From Saccharopolyspora oryzae (GTDB taxonomy: Bacteria; Actinomycetota; Actinomycetes; Mycobacteriales; Pseudonocardiaceae), in NCBI RefSeq assembly GCF_027853915.1, contig NZ_JAQGLA010000022.1, positions 1-64,000 on the forward strand: DNA of 64,000 nt. The letters run 5' to 3'. The notes under the pieces are model-generated. The model was not told where the DNA came from. It ran no database searches and saw only the letters and a list, made by a program, of their open reading frames with translations. Every line of letters starts with the position of its first letter. Within the stretch, counting starts at the first letter, position 1. The position numbers were made by a program, and so were the translations under genes. Shown here piece by piece: positions 42,890 to 54,480 of this stretch.

Positions 42890-44347
42890 ATGGACCTCGT
42901 GGTTTCGACTAGCAGCGGTTCGGTGCGCGGCGCTTCGGCCGGGAACGTGTGCGTTTTCAAGGGGATTCCGTACGCGGCACCGCTGGACGGGCCACGTCGG
43001 TTCCAGGCCCCGGCGGCGCCCGAGCCCTGGGACGGGGTGCGGGAGACGACGGCGTTCAGCGCGTCGGTGCCGCAGGCCACCCTGCTTCCCGGTGCTTCGC
43101 CGTGGTGGACTCCCGATGACGACACCGACTGCCTGAGCGTCAACGTGTGGTCGCCGGACCTCGGCGGCGGGTTGCCGGTGATGGTGTGGATCCACGGTGG
43201 CGTGTACATGGGCGGCACGAGCGACAGCCCGGCTTTCGACGGCACGAGGTTGGCGAAGGCCGGCGTGGTCGTGGTGACGCTGAACTACCGGGTCGGCTAC
43301 GAGGGTTTCGGCTGGGTGGCGGACGCTCCGGCGAACCGGGGGATCCTGGACCAGCTGGCGGCGCTGCGGTGGGTGCAGGACAACATCGCCGGGTTCGGCG
43401 GCGACCCCGGCAACGTGACGATCTTCGGCGAGTCCTCCGGCGCGAGCTCGGTGGCGACGTTGGTCGCGGGCTCGTCGGATTCGGGCCTGTTCCACCGGGG
43501 GATCGCGCAGAGCGTCGGCTCGGTGTTCTGCCCTGCGGAGGAGGCCCGCAAGATCAGCGACCTGATCGTCGGCCCGCTCGGTGTTGCCGCGACCGCCGAA
43601 GAACTGGGAGCGGTGCCGTCGGAGGCGATCCACGCCGCGCAGCAGGCCGTGATGGTGGAGCAGAACCAGAACCGCGCGGCCTGGACGAATTCCACACCGT
43701 TCGCGGTGGTGCCGGATGGGGAGCTGCTCGACGACCTGCCGTGGGTCGCGTTGCGCGGCGGCGCGGGCCGGGACGTCGAGCTGATCAGCGGGTACAACAC
43801 CGACGAAGCCCGGATGTTCACGGTGGACTTCCCGGCGGAGCTGTCCGATCCGGCGGTGCTGGCGCACGGCCTGCGGCTGGCGCCGTCGGTGCTGGACGAG
43901 TACCGCGCCGCGTACCGGGGGATCACCGACGTGGACCTGCACTCGCTGGTGCTCAGCGACCAGCTGTTCCGGATGCCCTCGTTGTGGTGCGCGGAAGGGC
44001 ACGCCCTGGCGGGCGGTCGCAGCTACCTCTACGAGTTCGCGTGGCCGAGCCCGGCCCGCGGTGGTGCGTTCGGTGCTTGCCACGGGCTGGACGTGCCGTT
44101 CACCTTCGGGGTGGACCGGAGCGACGTCACGGCGCAGGTGTTCCCCGACGAGACGCCGGAGGACTTCGAGGTCCTCTCCGCGGAACTGCGCGAGTCCTGG
44201 GTCTCCTTCGCCACCACCGGTGATCCGGGCTGGCCGGCCTACGCACCGGACGACCGGCGGGCCCGGGTCTGGAACGTCCCGTCGTCGGTGGTCGAGGACC
44301 CGATCAAGGCCTCGCGCGAGATCTGGCAGCACCGCTTCTCCGGCTGA
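42890..44347 (+). CDS. Type-B carboxylesterase, paralogue 2
   Basis: A 485-residue tandem paralogue of the preceding esterase. Ser182 lies in FGESSGASSV; other landmarks are WIHGGVYMGG, GYNTDEARMF and GACHGLDVPFTFG. I chose ATG 42890 over an in-frame upstream start because it aligns with the paralogue's start. No Shine-Dalgarno sequence precedes it; instead there is an A+T-richer TTACATAT just upstream, so a leaderless transcript is possible. The bases after both upstream stops are alike (TGAGCCCGGCG at 41323 and 42824), marking the duplicated unit of about 1.5 kb. Substrates may have diverged. Confidence 0.87.
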   Translation: MDLVVSTSSGSVRGASAGNVCVFKGIPYAAPLDGPRRFQAPAAPEPWDGVRETTAFSASVPQATLLPGASPWWTPDDDTDCLSVNVWSPDLGGGLPVMVWIHGGVYMGGTSDSPAFDGTRLAKAGVVVVTLNYRVGYEGFGWVADAPANRGILDQLAALRWVQDNIAGFGGDPGNVTIFGESSGASSVATLVAGSSDSGLFHRGIAQSVGSVFCPAEEARKISDLIVGPLGVAATAEELGAVPSEAIHAAQQAVMVEQNQNRAAWTNSTPFAVVPDGELLDDLPWVALRGGAGRDVELISGYNTDEARMFTVDFPAELSDPAVLAHGLRLAPSVLDEYRAAYRGITDVDLHSLVLSDQLFRMPSLWCAEGHALAGGRSYLYEFAWPSPARGGAFGACHGLDVPFTFGVDRSDVTAQVFPDETPEDFEVLSAELRESWVSFATTGDPGWPAYAPDDRRARVWNVPSSVVEDPIKASREIWQHRFSG

Positions 44348-44405
44348 GCTGGCGATTTCCCGCCATTCGGGCCGTTGGCACTGTCCGGCGGGAATTCTGG
44401 GGCGC

Positions 44406-45386
44406 ATGTCCGGGAAGACGGTTCGCGCGGCGGCTGCGCTCGCGCTGGCGTTGTCGGTCTCGATGGTGCCGGGGACGGCGGCTGCCGCGCCGTACTGCCA
44501 GAGCATCACCGATGCGTCGAACCCGGACTGGATGGCCGGGCTGCCCGACGACGCGAGCCTGGCGCAGCTGTCCATCCCCGGCACGCACCAGACCCTGTCG
44601 CTGCACGGCGGCGAACTGACCCAGACGCAGGAGAACCACGGCGACAGCGCGGAAACCCTCGCCGTCCAGCTGCAGTCGGGCATCCGCGCCATCGACATCC
44701 GGGTGCGCCGCTACGACGACAAGTTCACCCTGCACCACGGGCCCTTCTACCAGAACGCGAACTTCTCCGACGTCCTGCAGAAGGCGGGCGACTTCCTGTC
44801 CGCGCACCCGGGCGAGACGGTGCTGCTGCGCCTGAAAGCCGAGTGCACCGGCGAAACCGGCTCCTGCACCGACGAGAACAGCCAGCTCGACGAGACGCAG
44901 ATCCTGGACTGGTACCGGGACAACGACCCCAACGGCAAGTACCTGCACGACCCGGCGGGCGGCGCGGTGCCGACGCTCGGCGAAGCGCGCGGCAAGATCG
45001 TGCTGACGGCGCTGCAGGGACCGCGCGGCGGCCTGCACCAGGGCCGCGGCATCGGCCAGTTCACCGACGACACCTGGGGCGACTACGTCCAGGACGAGTA
45101 CGACGTGCCGACGCTGTTCGACATCGACGACAAGTGGGCGAAGGTCCGCGACCACCTGGACAAGACGACGGCGGCGGACCAGGGCGAGATGTTCCTGAAC
45201 TTCACCAGCGGCTCCAGCCCGGCGGCCTTCCCGAACGCGGTGGCCTGCGGAGCAGCGGGCTTCCGCGGCGTGAACGACTACGCCCTGGAACACCTGCAGA
45301 GCAACGCCCTCCCGCGCACCGGCGTGATCATGATGGACTTCCCAGGAGCAGACCTGGTGAACACCATCATCGCGACGAACACCTGA
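44406..45386 (+). CDS. Secreted PLC-like phosphodiesterase (phosphatidylinositol-specific phospholipase C type)
   Basis: A 326-residue protein with a Sec signal peptide (MSGKTVRAAAALALALSVSMVPGTAAAAP, cleavage at AxA). The X-domain of bacterial PI-PLC follows. The first catalytic His is in LSIPGTHQTLSL and the second in TLHHGPFY, with IRAIDIRVRRYDD between. These enzymes cut glycerophosphoinositides by general acid/base catalysis without calcium. The C-terminal ITxx-type ending has no anchor, so the enzyme is probably released. The start ATG 44406 was chosen for the signal peptide; the surrounding ORF is much longer but overlaps the esterase gene. Confidence 0.85.
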   Translation: MSGKTVRAAAALALALSVSMVPGTAAAAPYCQSITDASNPDWMAGLPDDASLAQLSIPGTHQTLSLHGGELTQTQENHGDSAETLAVQLQSGIRAIDIRVRRYDDKFTLHHGPFYQNANFSDVLQKAGDFLSAHPGETVLLRLKAECTGETGSCTDENSQLDETQILDWYRDNDPNGKYLHDPAGGAVPTLGEARGKIVLTALQGPRGGLHQGRGIGQFTDDTWGDYVQDEYDVPTLFDIDDKWAKVRDHLDKTTAADQGEMFLNFTSGSSPAAFPNAVACGAAGFRGVNDYALEHLQSNALPRTGVIMMDFPGADLVNTIIATNT

Positions 45387-45708
45387 CCTGCGCCGTGATC
45401 GTCCTTGACAGCACTGGTCGGGCAGGTGCCGGGCGTGCACATGGCGCTGCCCACCGCGGTTGATCACCCCGCGTTGATCAGTGCGTTCGCCCTCTCCAAG
45501 ACCAGGATTCCCGCGCTGCTCCGTCGGCCCGCGGCTCCGGGGCGGAGCACAGTTTCAATTGAAACTGCAGATTCCAGCCACGGCGGTCCGCAGTTTCAAT
45601 TGAAGCTGTGGTCTCCCGGTCGAGCGGGCCGCCGGATCGTTGCCTCGGCTAATGGACGTGCGGGGGCGTTGGTTAACGTGAGGGGGGTCAACCCGGACGG
45701 AGGGCGAT
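45387..45708. other. Intergenic region with repeat copy C
   Basis: About 320 bp without a supported gene. It contains the bipartite palindrome element (45549-45609) and, near its end, the ribosome site CGGAGGG for the FAD oxidase gene. Confidence 0.5.
45549..45609. repeat. 61-bp bipartite palindrome element, copy C
   Basis: Palindromes at 45549-45568 and 45590-45609, each with one change from the consensus, centres 41 bp apart. The spacer (CCACGGCGG core) is in the same orientation as copy A. The right flank also resembles that of copy A (TCCCGG...GGTCGA). Confidence 0.88.
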
Positions 45709-47109
45709 ATGTCGGGAACGGCGGAGAAGGCGCTGGCGGCCTTGAGCGCGGAACTCCCGGAGGGGGTGCTGCTGACGGACCCCGATTCCACCACCAGCTT
45801 CGCCCACGACGAAGCCGAGTGGGCACCGTTCGGCAAGCCCCTCGCGGTGGTGCGCGCGACCAGCACCGACGACGTCGCGACCACCGTCCGGATCTGCGCT
45901 GAGCTGGGCGTTCCGGTTGTCCCGCGCGGCGCCGGGACGGGGTTGTCCGGTGGCGCGAATGCCATCGACGGCTGCGTGCTCCTGTCGCTGGCCGACATGA
46001 ACCAGATCCTGGAGATCAACCCGCGCGAGCAGCTCGCCGTGGTGCAGCCCGGCGTCGTCAACGACGACCTGCGCGCCGCCTGCCGCGAGCACGGCGCCTG
46101 GTACCCGCCGGACCCGGCCAGCTCGCCCTGGTCGACCATCGGCGGCAACGCCTCCACCAACGCCGGCGGCGTGTGCTGCGTGAAGTACGGCGTGACCCGC
46201 GACTACGTACTGGGCCTGGAAGCCGTCGTCGGCAACGGCGAGGTGGTCCGCCTCGGCCGGCGCACCGCCAAGGGCGTCGCGGGCTACGACCTGTGCGGCC
46301 TGTTCGTGGGCTCGGAGGGCACGCTCGGCGTGATCACCGAGATCACCGTCAAGCTGCTGCCGGGCCTGCGGGCCCCAGAGCGCACGGTGGTCGGCTACTT
46401 CGACTCGCTGGTGCAGGCCGGTGAAGCGGTCGCGGCGGTGGCCGCTGCCGGGGTGGTGCCCTCAGCCCTGGAACTGCTCGACCAGCACTGCCTGCGCGCG
46501 GTCGACGAGTGGAAGAACATGGGCCTGAGCGCCGAGGCGAACGTGCTGCTCCTGGGCCGCTCGGACACCCCGGGCGCGGCGGGGGAGCAGGAGGTCGACA
46601 CGCTGCTGCGCTGCTTCGACGAGGCCGGAGCGACCTGGAGCGCCCGCTCCACCGACGAGCACGAGGCCGACGCCCTGTTCGCCGCGCGCCGGCTGGCCTA
46701 CCCGGCGCTGGAACGCCTCGGCCCGGTGCTCACCGAAGACGTCTGCGTCCCGCGCGCGAAGGTACCGGAGATGCTGTCCCGCATCGAAGCCTCGGCTCAG
46801 CGCCACAACACCCAGATCGCCAACATCGCCCACGCCGGCGACGGCAACCTCCACCCGCTGATCATCACCCCGCCCGGAGACGACGAAGCCCGCGAACGGG
46901 CCCAGCTCGCCTTCGACGACATCGTCGCCGACGCGATCGCCATGGGAGGCACGGTCACCGGCGAACACGGGGTCGGCCTCCTCAAGCGCAAGGGCCTCCA
47001 CGCCGAACTGAGCCCCGCGGTCGTCGCCATGCACCACGCCATCAAGAACTCCCTCGACCCGGCAGGAATCTTCAACCCGGGCAAGGTCTTCGGTGACCCC
47101 GACGCTTGA
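45709..47109 (+). CDS. FAD-linked 2-hydroxyacid dehydrogenase (GlcD/D-lactate dehydrogenase-like)
   Basis: A 466-residue flavoenzyme of the vanillyl-alcohol-oxidase fold. The PCMH-type FAD domain has VPVVPRGAGTGLSGGANAIDG, DPASSPWSTIGGNASTNAGGVCCVKYG and GYDLCGLFVGSEGTLGVITEITVKLLP. The C-terminal domain has the HAGDGNLHPLI motif and the family ending GEHGVGLLKRKGL...FNPGKVF. These proteins oxidise glycolate, D-lactate or related D-2-hydroxyacids and pass electrons on. No GlcE or GlcF partner is present, so a single-subunit D-2-hydroxyacid dehydrogenase is most likely. ATG 45709 follows GGAGGG. Confidence 0.86.
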   Translation: MSGTAEKALAALSAELPEGVLLTDPDSTTSFAHDEAEWAPFGKPLAVVRATSTDDVATTVRICAELGVPVVPRGAGTGLSGGANAIDGCVLLSLADMNQILEINPREQLAVVQPGVVNDDLRAACREHGAWYPPDPASSPWSTIGGNASTNAGGVCCVKYGVTRDYVLGLEAVVGNGEVVRLGRRTAKGVAGYDLCGLFVGSEGTLGVITEITVKLLPGLRAPERTVVGYFDSLVQAGEAVAAVAAAGVVPSALELLDQHCLRAVDEWKNMGLSAEANVLLLGRSDTPGAAGEQEVDTLLRCFDEAGATWSARSTDEHEADALFAARRLAYPALERLGPVLTEDVCVPRAKVPEMLSRIEASAQRHNTQIANIAHAGDGNLHPLIITPPGDDEARERAQLAFDDIVADAIAMGGTVTGEHGVGLLKRKGLHAELSPAVVAMHHAIKNSLDPAGIFNPGKVFGDPDA

Positions 47110-47119
47110 CTCGGACGGG

Positions 47120-47165
47120 GTCGTGGGTGCGTAACAGTGCTCGAACACTGTTACGCACTCACGAC
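47120..47165. terminator. CGTGAG-family terminator hairpin 4, bidirectional
   Basis: GTCGTGGGTGCGTAACAGTG pairs along its whole 20-bp length with the matching 3' arm (one G-T pair), over a 6-base loop. It lies between two convergent genes, 11 bp after one stop and 5 bp before the other. Confidence 0.87.
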
Positions 47166-47169
47166 CACC

Positions 47170-49353
<2,184 letters not shown>

Positions 49354-49388
49354 GGGGTCCTCCGTGTCGCGTGCTTTCGGTCGTGCGC

Positions 49389-50315
49389 TCACGACTCGTG
49401 CGGGTCCGCGTGCCAGTCGTTGGCCACCAGGGCGCAGGACTTGGCCAGGCACTCCAGTGCCATCGGCAGCAGCGGATTGGTGTTCTGCTTGCGGTACAGG
49501 GCTTTCACCCGGCGGTAGGGCTGCCACCCGGCGATGCGGCAGATCCGCACCGCCTGGTCCGGGATCGCCAGCCCGGGCAGCACGGCCACCCCGAGGTCGC
49601 GGCCGACGAGGTCCCGGATCACCGAGTAGTCGTTGCTGCGGAAGGTGATCCGCGGGACGAAGCCCGCCGCGGCGGCCAACCGCACCAGCGACCGGGCGCC
49701 CGCGGTGTCCTGCCGGGTGCATATCCAGGCGTCGTCGGCGAGCTCGCGCAGATCCACCTCGGCGTGGTGGGCGAGCCGGTGCGTCTCGGGCAGTGCCAGC
49801 CGCAGCGGCTCGGCCATCAGCTCCTCGACGCACAGCTCGATCGGCCACTGGCGGGGGTCCAGGTCGTACTCGAAGACCACCGCGGCGTCCACGGTCCCGT
49901 CCAGCACCCCGCCGAGCACCTCGTCCGGCTCGCCCTCGTCGAGCTGCACCTCGGCGTTCGGGCGTTGCGAGACCACCGCGGCCAGCACGTCCGGCAGCAC
50001 CCGTGCGTTGGCGGTGGCGAAGCTGGCCAGCCGCAGGCTGCCTTCCTCGCCGGCGACCATCGCGCGCACCTCGCGTTCCAGGGAGTCCAGCGCGCCGAGC
50101 GCGTCGCGGCTGCGGTCGGCGAGCCGGATGGCTAACGCCGTGCTGCGGGCGCTGCGGGCGGAGCGTTCGAACAGCGGTGATCCGATCGCGCGCTCCAGCA
50201 GCACCATCTGCTGCGAGACGGCGGATGCGGTGTAGCCGAGCGCCCGCCCCGCTTCGGCGAACGAACCGGTGCGCACGCATTCCTGGAGGGTTCGCAAGTG
50301 GATCGGGTTCAGCAT
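49389..50315 (-). CDS. LysR-family transcriptional regulator
   Basis: A 308-residue regulator. The winged helix-turn-helix is at residues 1-60 ([50 protein letters not shown]). The remainder is the two-lobed effector domain, with [26 protein letters not shown] and a late [12 protein letters not shown] segment. It lies 35 bp upstream of the fused E1 gene on the same strand, so the two are probably co-transcribed. That is unusual for LysR proteins, which more often face their targets. The target genes are likely the E1 and the neighbouring amino-acid catabolic genes. Confidence 0.87.
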   Translation of the reverse strand: MLNPIHLRTLQECVRTGSFAEAGRALGYTASAVSQQMVLLERAIGSPLFERSARSARSTALAIRLADRSRDALGALDSLEREVRAMVAGEEGSLRLASFATANARVLPDVLAAVVSQRPNAEVQLDEGEPDEVLGGVLDGTVDAAVVFEYDLDPRQWPIELCVEELMAEPLRLALPETHRLAHHAEVDLRELADDAWICTRQDTAGARSLVRLAAAAGFVPRITFRSNDYSVIRDLVGRDLGVAVLPGLAIPDQAVRICRIAGWQPYRRVKALYRKQNTNPLLPMALECLAKSCALVANDWHADPHES

Positions 50316-50418
50316 ACCGGCCCCTTCAACTCTCGAGCTTCGAAGCAACGTTCGGCCTTCGGGGTGCTCAGGCGCAATACCCAGAACTCGACGGCGGTGG
50401 TTTTGCCTGGTGAGCGCT

Positions 50419-50460
50419 CGTGAGCACTTTGTGGTGCCAGAGCACCGCAAAGTGCTCACG
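50419..50460. terminator. CGTGAG-family terminator hairpin 5
   Basis: CGTGAGCACTTTG pairs perfectly with CAAAGTGCTCACG (13 bp), with an upper GGTGC/GCACC stem. It lies 17 bp beyond the stop of the minus-strand amino-acid dehydrogenase gene. It is nearly the same sequence as the hairpin at 7047. Confidence 0.85.
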
Positions 50461-50476
50461 AGCCTCGACCTGCGGA

Positions 50477-51628
50477 CTAGGCGGGCTGCGGGAGTCGTCC
50501 GCGCAGCTCCATCGCGGTGCGCACCCGTTGCTTGGCCAGGTCGAGAGCCGCTTCGTGCGGGAGCATTCCGCTGCGGTTCGCGGTGTCGAGGACGAGCACG
50601 GTGTTGTTGCGGGTGCGTTCGGCGACCTCGGCCAGGATGGCGGTCGGTTCGGGGCGGAACGCGGAGTGCCGCGCGTCCATGGCGAAACCGGCCGCGATGG
50701 CGCCACCGGCGTTGGCGATGAAGTCCGGCACCACCGTGATCTCGCGCCCGGCCAACAGCATTCGCGCCTCGGGCGTGGTCGGCAGGTTCGCGCCCTCCAC
50801 GACCAGATCGGCCCGGATCTTCGCCGCCACGCCTTCGTCGATGACGTCCTGCCCGGCCGCGGGAACCAGCACGTCGCAGTCCACCAGCAGCTCCTCGCCG
50901 CGCGGGATGCGTTGCGAGTCAGCGGCTTTGGCCACGCAGGCGTCGCCGAAGTCGGCGCGCGCGTCCAGCCACTTCGGCACGTCCAAGCCGTCCGGGTCGT
51001 GCACCGAACCGTCGATCGTGGACAGCGCGACCAGCTGCGCGCCGAGCTCGTGCAGCCGCTTGGCGGCAGCGGCACCGACCGCGCCGAAGCCCTGCACTGC
51101 GACTCGAGCGCCCTTGATGTCGCGCCCCTGGTGCCGCAGCGCGGCTTCGACGGCTTCGGCGACCCCGTGACCGGTCACGCCGAGCTGGTCGTAGGGCACC
51201 CCGCCCAGCGTTTCCGGCACGCCGACCGCTGCGCCGCGGTCGCCGAGCTCGTCCTGGATGATCGCCGCGTCGTGCTCGGTCATGCCCATGTCCAGTCCGG
51301 CGACGTAGCTGGCGGGGATCTGGTCGGCCAGCCGCCGCGCGAAGGCGCGCACGATCCGCTCCTTGTCGGGGGAGTCGGGGTCGGCGAAGATGCCCGCCTT
51401 GGCCCCGCCGTGGAACAGGTCGACCGCAGCCCACTTCCACGTCATCACCCGCGCCAGCCGGGCGATCTCGCCGACGGTGACGGTCGGGCTCATGCGGGTG
51501 CCGCCCTTGCCGGTGCCGCGGGCGGTGTTGTCGATGACCAGCACGCCCCGCATCCCGGTGCGCGCGTCCGAGACGCACACGACCTTCTCCGGACCCCACT
51601 CGTCGATCTCCTGCAACAGATCACGCAC
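50477..51628 (-). CDS. Glu/Leu/Phe/Val-type amino-acid dehydrogenase
   Basis: A 383-residue NAD(P)-dependent dehydrogenase that reversibly deaminates an amino acid to its 2-oxoacid. The catalytic region reads TGKGGTRMSPTVTVGEIARLARVMTWKWAAVDLFHGGAKAGI, with the substrate-binding Lys and glycine-rich loop. The Rossmann domain contains VAVQGFGAVGAAAAKRL, and LVVEGANLPTTPEA follows. GTG 51628 lies 8 bp after GAGGAG. Most Glu dehydrogenases run above 400 residues and Leu/Phe dehydrogenases about 350-380, so substrate choice is open. It would feed 2-oxoacids to the E1 enzyme nearby. The leader contains a long hairpin (51693-51740). Confidence 0.83.
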   Translation of the reverse strand: MRDLLQEIDEWGPEKVVCVSDARTGMRGVLVIDNTARGTGKGGTRMSPTVTVGEIARLARVMTWKWAAVDLFHGGAKAGIFADPDSPDKERIVRAFARRLADQIPASYVAGLDMGMTEHDAAIIQDELGDRGAAVGVPETLGGVPYDQLGVTGHGVAEAVEAALRHQGRDIKGARVAVQGFGAVGAAAAKRLHELGAQLVALSTIDGSVHDPDGLDVPKWLDARADFGDACVAKAADSQRIPRGEELLVDCDVLVPAAGQDVIDEGVAAKIRADLVVEGANLPTTPEARMLLAGREITVVPDFIANAGGAIAAGFAMDARHSAFRPEPTAILAEVAERTRNNTVLVLDTANRSGMLPHEAALDLAKQRVRTAMELRGRLPQPA

Positions 51629-51692
51629 GGTTAGCGCTCCTCGTAGAGAATGCGGAATTTGTCTTGCTCTGCGGTGCTGGTCACCTCCCGGC

Positions 51693-51740
51693 ACGCGATT
51701 TCAATGGAAATCAGAGGTCCGAATTCCATTGAAATCGCGT
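51693..51740. repeat. Long inverted repeat built on TTTCAATGGAA, copy 1
   Basis: The left arm ACGCGATTTCAATGGAA pairs with TTCCATTGAAATCGCGT (17 bp), with a short loop containing AGAGGTC. It lies between the DAO-type oxidase stop and the amino-acid dehydrogenase start. Copy 2 is at 54798. Confidence 0.85.
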
Positions 51741-51757
51741 TACCGGGTGACCGCCGG

Positions 51758-52906
51758 TCACACGCAGTTGTGCTCGGGGCGGATCTCGGCGGCGGCGAAG
51801 CGGCGCACGTCCAGCGCCGAGACGTCGACCACCGGGGGACGGTCGAGCACGAGATCGCGCAGCACCTCGCCGATGGCGGGGCCCTGCAGGAATCCGTGCC
51901 CGGAGAAACCGGTGGCGTACAGGAACCGGCCCGGCCCGTCGGCCTCACCGACCAGCGCGTTGTGGTCGGGCGTGACTTCGTAAAGCCCGGCCCACCCGTG
52001 CGCCACGCCGACCTCCGCTAATCGGGGCGCCCGCCGGGCCACCGCGTCGGAGAGCCGCCCGAGCCAGCGGTCGTCGGTGCTCAGGTTGAACCCGTACTCC
52101 TCGTCGGGGTCGGACATCCCGATGAGCAGCCCGGGGCCTTCGTCGTGGAAGTAGAAGCTGGTGGCGAAGTCGATGGTGAACGGCAGCCGGGGCGGCAGGT
52201 CTGCGACCGGTTCGGTGACCAGGATCTGCCGCCGCAGCGGGCGGACCGGCAGCTCGACGCCGACGAACTCGCCGATCGCCGCCGACCACGCACCCGCCGC
52301 GCACACCACGGTCGAGGTCGCCACCGACCCGTGATCGGTGTTCACGGCGGTGATCTGACCGCCGGTCACGTCGATCCCGGTGACGGCGCAGTGCCGCCGG
52401 ATCACCGCGCCGTGCCGCCGGGCGGCCTGCGCGTAGCCCTGCACCACGGCCTCCGGCGTGCAGTGCCCGTCGGTGGGGGAGAAGGCGGCGGCCAGCAGCC
52501 CGTCGGGCACCGCGTACGGGGAGAGCTCGCAGGCCTCGGCGACGCTCAGCATCCGGCTCGGCACCCCGAACTCGTTCTGCAGCCGGACGCCGTCCTCGAA
52601 CGCCGCGACGTCCTCGGGGTCCGACAGCAGGAACAGGTAGCCGTGCTGCTTGAGGTCGATCTCCCCACCGGGCCTGCGCGCGAAGTCCTCGAACGCGCGC
52701 AGGCTGCGCTGGCCCAGCTCGATGTTGACCGGGTCGGAGAACTGCGCCCGAACGCCGCCGGCGGCCTTGCAGGTGCTGCCCGAACCGAGTTCGTCGCGCT
52801 CCAGCAGCAGCACGTCCACGCCGGCCTCGGCGAGGTGGAAGGCGGTGCTCGCGCCCACCACCCCGCCGCCGATCACGACGACCTCCGCCCGCGCGGGCAG
52901 CGTCAC
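51758..52906 (-). CDS. FAD-dependent amino-acid/amine oxidase (DAO family)
   Basis: A 382-residue flavoprotein of the D-amino-acid oxidase / sarcosine-oxidase-beta family. The FAD motif VVVIGGGVVGAS is at residues 9-20, followed by LLERDELGSGSTCKAAGGVRAQF. The C-terminal GWAGLYEVTPDHNALVG...FLYATGFSGHGFLQGPAIGEVL closes the FAD site. It should oxidise the C-N bond of an amino acid or secondary amine (sarcosine, proline or a similar compound). Its GTG start overlaps the stop of the aldehyde dehydrogenase gene (GTGA), so the pair is translated together. The aldehyde dehydrogenase may use its product. Confidence 0.83.
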   Translation of the reverse strand: MTLPARAEVVVIGGGVVGASTAFHLAEAGVDVLLLERDELGSGSTCKAAGGVRAQFSDPVNIELGQRSLRAFEDFARRPGGEIDLKQHGYLFLLSDPEDVAAFEDGVRLQNEFGVPSRMLSVAEACELSPYAVPDGLLAAAFSPTDGHCTPEAVVQGYAQAARRHGAVIRRHCAVTGIDVTGGQITAVNTDHGSVATSTVVCAAGAWSAAIGEFVGVELPVRPLRRQILVTEPVADLPPRLPFTIDFATSFYFHDEGPGLLIGMSDPDEEYGFNLSTDDRWLGRLSDAVARRAPRLAEVGVAHGWAGLYEVTPDHNALVGEADGPGRFLYATGFSGHGFLQGPAIGEVLRDLVLDRPPVVDVSALDVRRFAAAEIRPEHNCV

Positions 52907-54480
52907 CGCGCACCGCCGAGTTCGGGGGGCAGCTGGTAGTCCAGCTCCGGTTCCACGGTGTCGACGTCCATCTGGGCCTTCTGCAGCTTGCCGGAGAAGT
53001 CCCAGTTCAACGACTGCCAGCGGGTGAACTGGTCGAGCACCCACACCCCGGACTGGCGGCTGCCGTTGCCGGACTTGCCGTTGCCGCCGAAGGGCAGGTG
53101 CGCCTCGGCACCCGAGGTGGAGTTGTTCACGCTGACCATGCCCGCGCCGATGCCCTGCCGGAAGCGGAACGCGCTGGCCGGGTCGGTGGTGTAGATCGCT
53201 GCGGACAGCCCGTAGCCCGGCGCGTTGCCCAGCTCGATCGCCTCGTCCAGCGTCTCGTAGGTGCTCACCCCGACGATCGGCCCGAAGGTCTCGTTGCGGA
53301 ACACGTGGTCGTCCGGGCGCAGCCCGTCCAGCAGCACCGGGTGGTAGTACAGGCCGGTCGCCGGGTCGCCGTGGAAACCCTTGCGCGGCGCGGATTCGGT
53401 GATCCGGCCGACCGATTCGGAACCGAGCACGGTGTGGTGGTCCTGGATCTGGCCCAGGATGTTCTCGAAGTTGTCGGCGAACTTCTGGTCCAGCAGCGGC
53501 CCGTAGAGCACGTCACCGGTCGGGTCGCCGATGGTGGCCGCGCGCAGCGCCGCGTCGAGCCGGCGCACGAACTCGTCGTGGATGTCCCGGTGCACGATCA
53601 GGTTGCCCAGCGAGGTGCAGCGCTGCCCGGCGGTGCCCCAGCCGGAGAACAGCGCGCCCTCCACGGCCAGGTCCAGCTCGGCGTCCGGGGTGACGATCAT
53701 CGGGTTCTTGCCGCCCAGCTCCAGGCACGGGCTCTGCAGGTACTTGCCGCACAGCGCGCCGACCTGCGCGCCGACCGCGCTGGAACCGGTGAACCCGACC
53801 TTGTTCACGGTGCCCGCCGCCAGCGCGGTCTCCAAGCCTTGGAAGGTCGATTCGCCGTCGGCGTAGACCAAGTTCAGCACGCCCTTGGGCACCCCCGCCC
53901 GCCAGGCCAGCTCGGCCAGCGCGCGGGCGACCCCGGCGGCGTACTCGGCGGGCTTCCACACCACTGCGTTGCCGCACAGCAGCGCGGGTACGAGGTACCA
54001 GGACGGGACCGCGGCGGGGAAGTTGCCCGCGGTGATCACGACCGCCACGCCCACCGGGACCCGGAAGGTGAACAGCTGCTTGTCCGGCATCTCCGAGGGC
54101 ACGGTCTGGCCGTAGAGGCGCCGGCCTTCGCCCACGAAGAAGTCGCAGGTGTCGATGATCTCCTGGACCTCGCCCAGCGCCTCGGCGCGCGGCTTGCCGA
54201 TCTCGCGGGTCACCAGCCGCGCCAGCGACTCCTTGTTGGCCTCCACCAGCCGGCCCAGACCGGCGATCACGCGCCCGCGCACCGGTGCCGGGACCTGCGC
54301 CCACTCGCGCTGCGCGCGCTGAGCCTGCTCGGTCGCCGCGGGCAGCACCTCGGGACCACCGAGCGTGACCTCGGCGACCACGTCCTCCAGGTTCGCCGGG
54401 TTCCGCGAGAGGTACTCGCCCCCGCCGTCGACCCGTGCCGGGGTGTCCGGACCGATCACGGAGCTCAACGTCGACTGCAC
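52903..54480 (-). CDS. Aldehyde dehydrogenase
   Basis: A 525-residue NAD(P)-dependent aldehyde dehydrogenase. ITAGNFPAAVPSWYLVPALLCGNAVVWKPAEYA supplies the cofactor-binding Asn and Lys. KVGFTGSSAVGAQVG and CLELGGKNPMIV carry the catalytic Glu. The nucleophile is Cys288 in GTAGQRCTSLGN. The GTG at 54480 was chosen for its spacing to GAGG; a GTG at 54489 is the alternative. The C-terminal tail (about 30 residues) is acidic. With the oxidase downstream it forms an amine-to-acid pathway pair. The substrate is not clear; semialdehydes from amino-acid breakdown are plausible. Confidence 0.85.
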   Translation of the reverse strand: MQSTLSSVIGPDTPARVDGGGEYLSRNPANLEDVVAEVTLGGPEVLPAATEQAQRAQREWAQVPAPVRGRVIAGLGRLVEANKESLARLVTREIGKPRAEALGEVQEIIDTCDFFVGEGRRLYGQTVPSEMPDKQLFTFRVPVGVAVVITAGNFPAAVPSWYLVPALLCGNAVVWKPAEYAAGVARALAELAWRAGVPKGVLNLVYADGESTFQGLETALAAGTVNKVGFTGSSAVGAQVGALCGKYLQSPCLELGGKNPMIVTPDAELDLAVEGALFSGWGTAGQRCTSLGNLIVHRDIHDEFVRRLDAALRAATIGDPTGDVLYGPLLDQKFADNFENILGQIQDHHTVLGSESVGRITESAPRKGFHGDPATGLYYHPVLLDGLRPDDHVFRNETFGPIVGVSTYETLDEAIELGNAPGYGLSAAIYTTDPASAFRFRQGIGAGMVSVNNSTSGAEAHLPFGGNGKSGNGSRQSGVWVLDQFTRWQSLNWDFSGKLQKAQMDVDTVEPELDYQLPPELGGAR

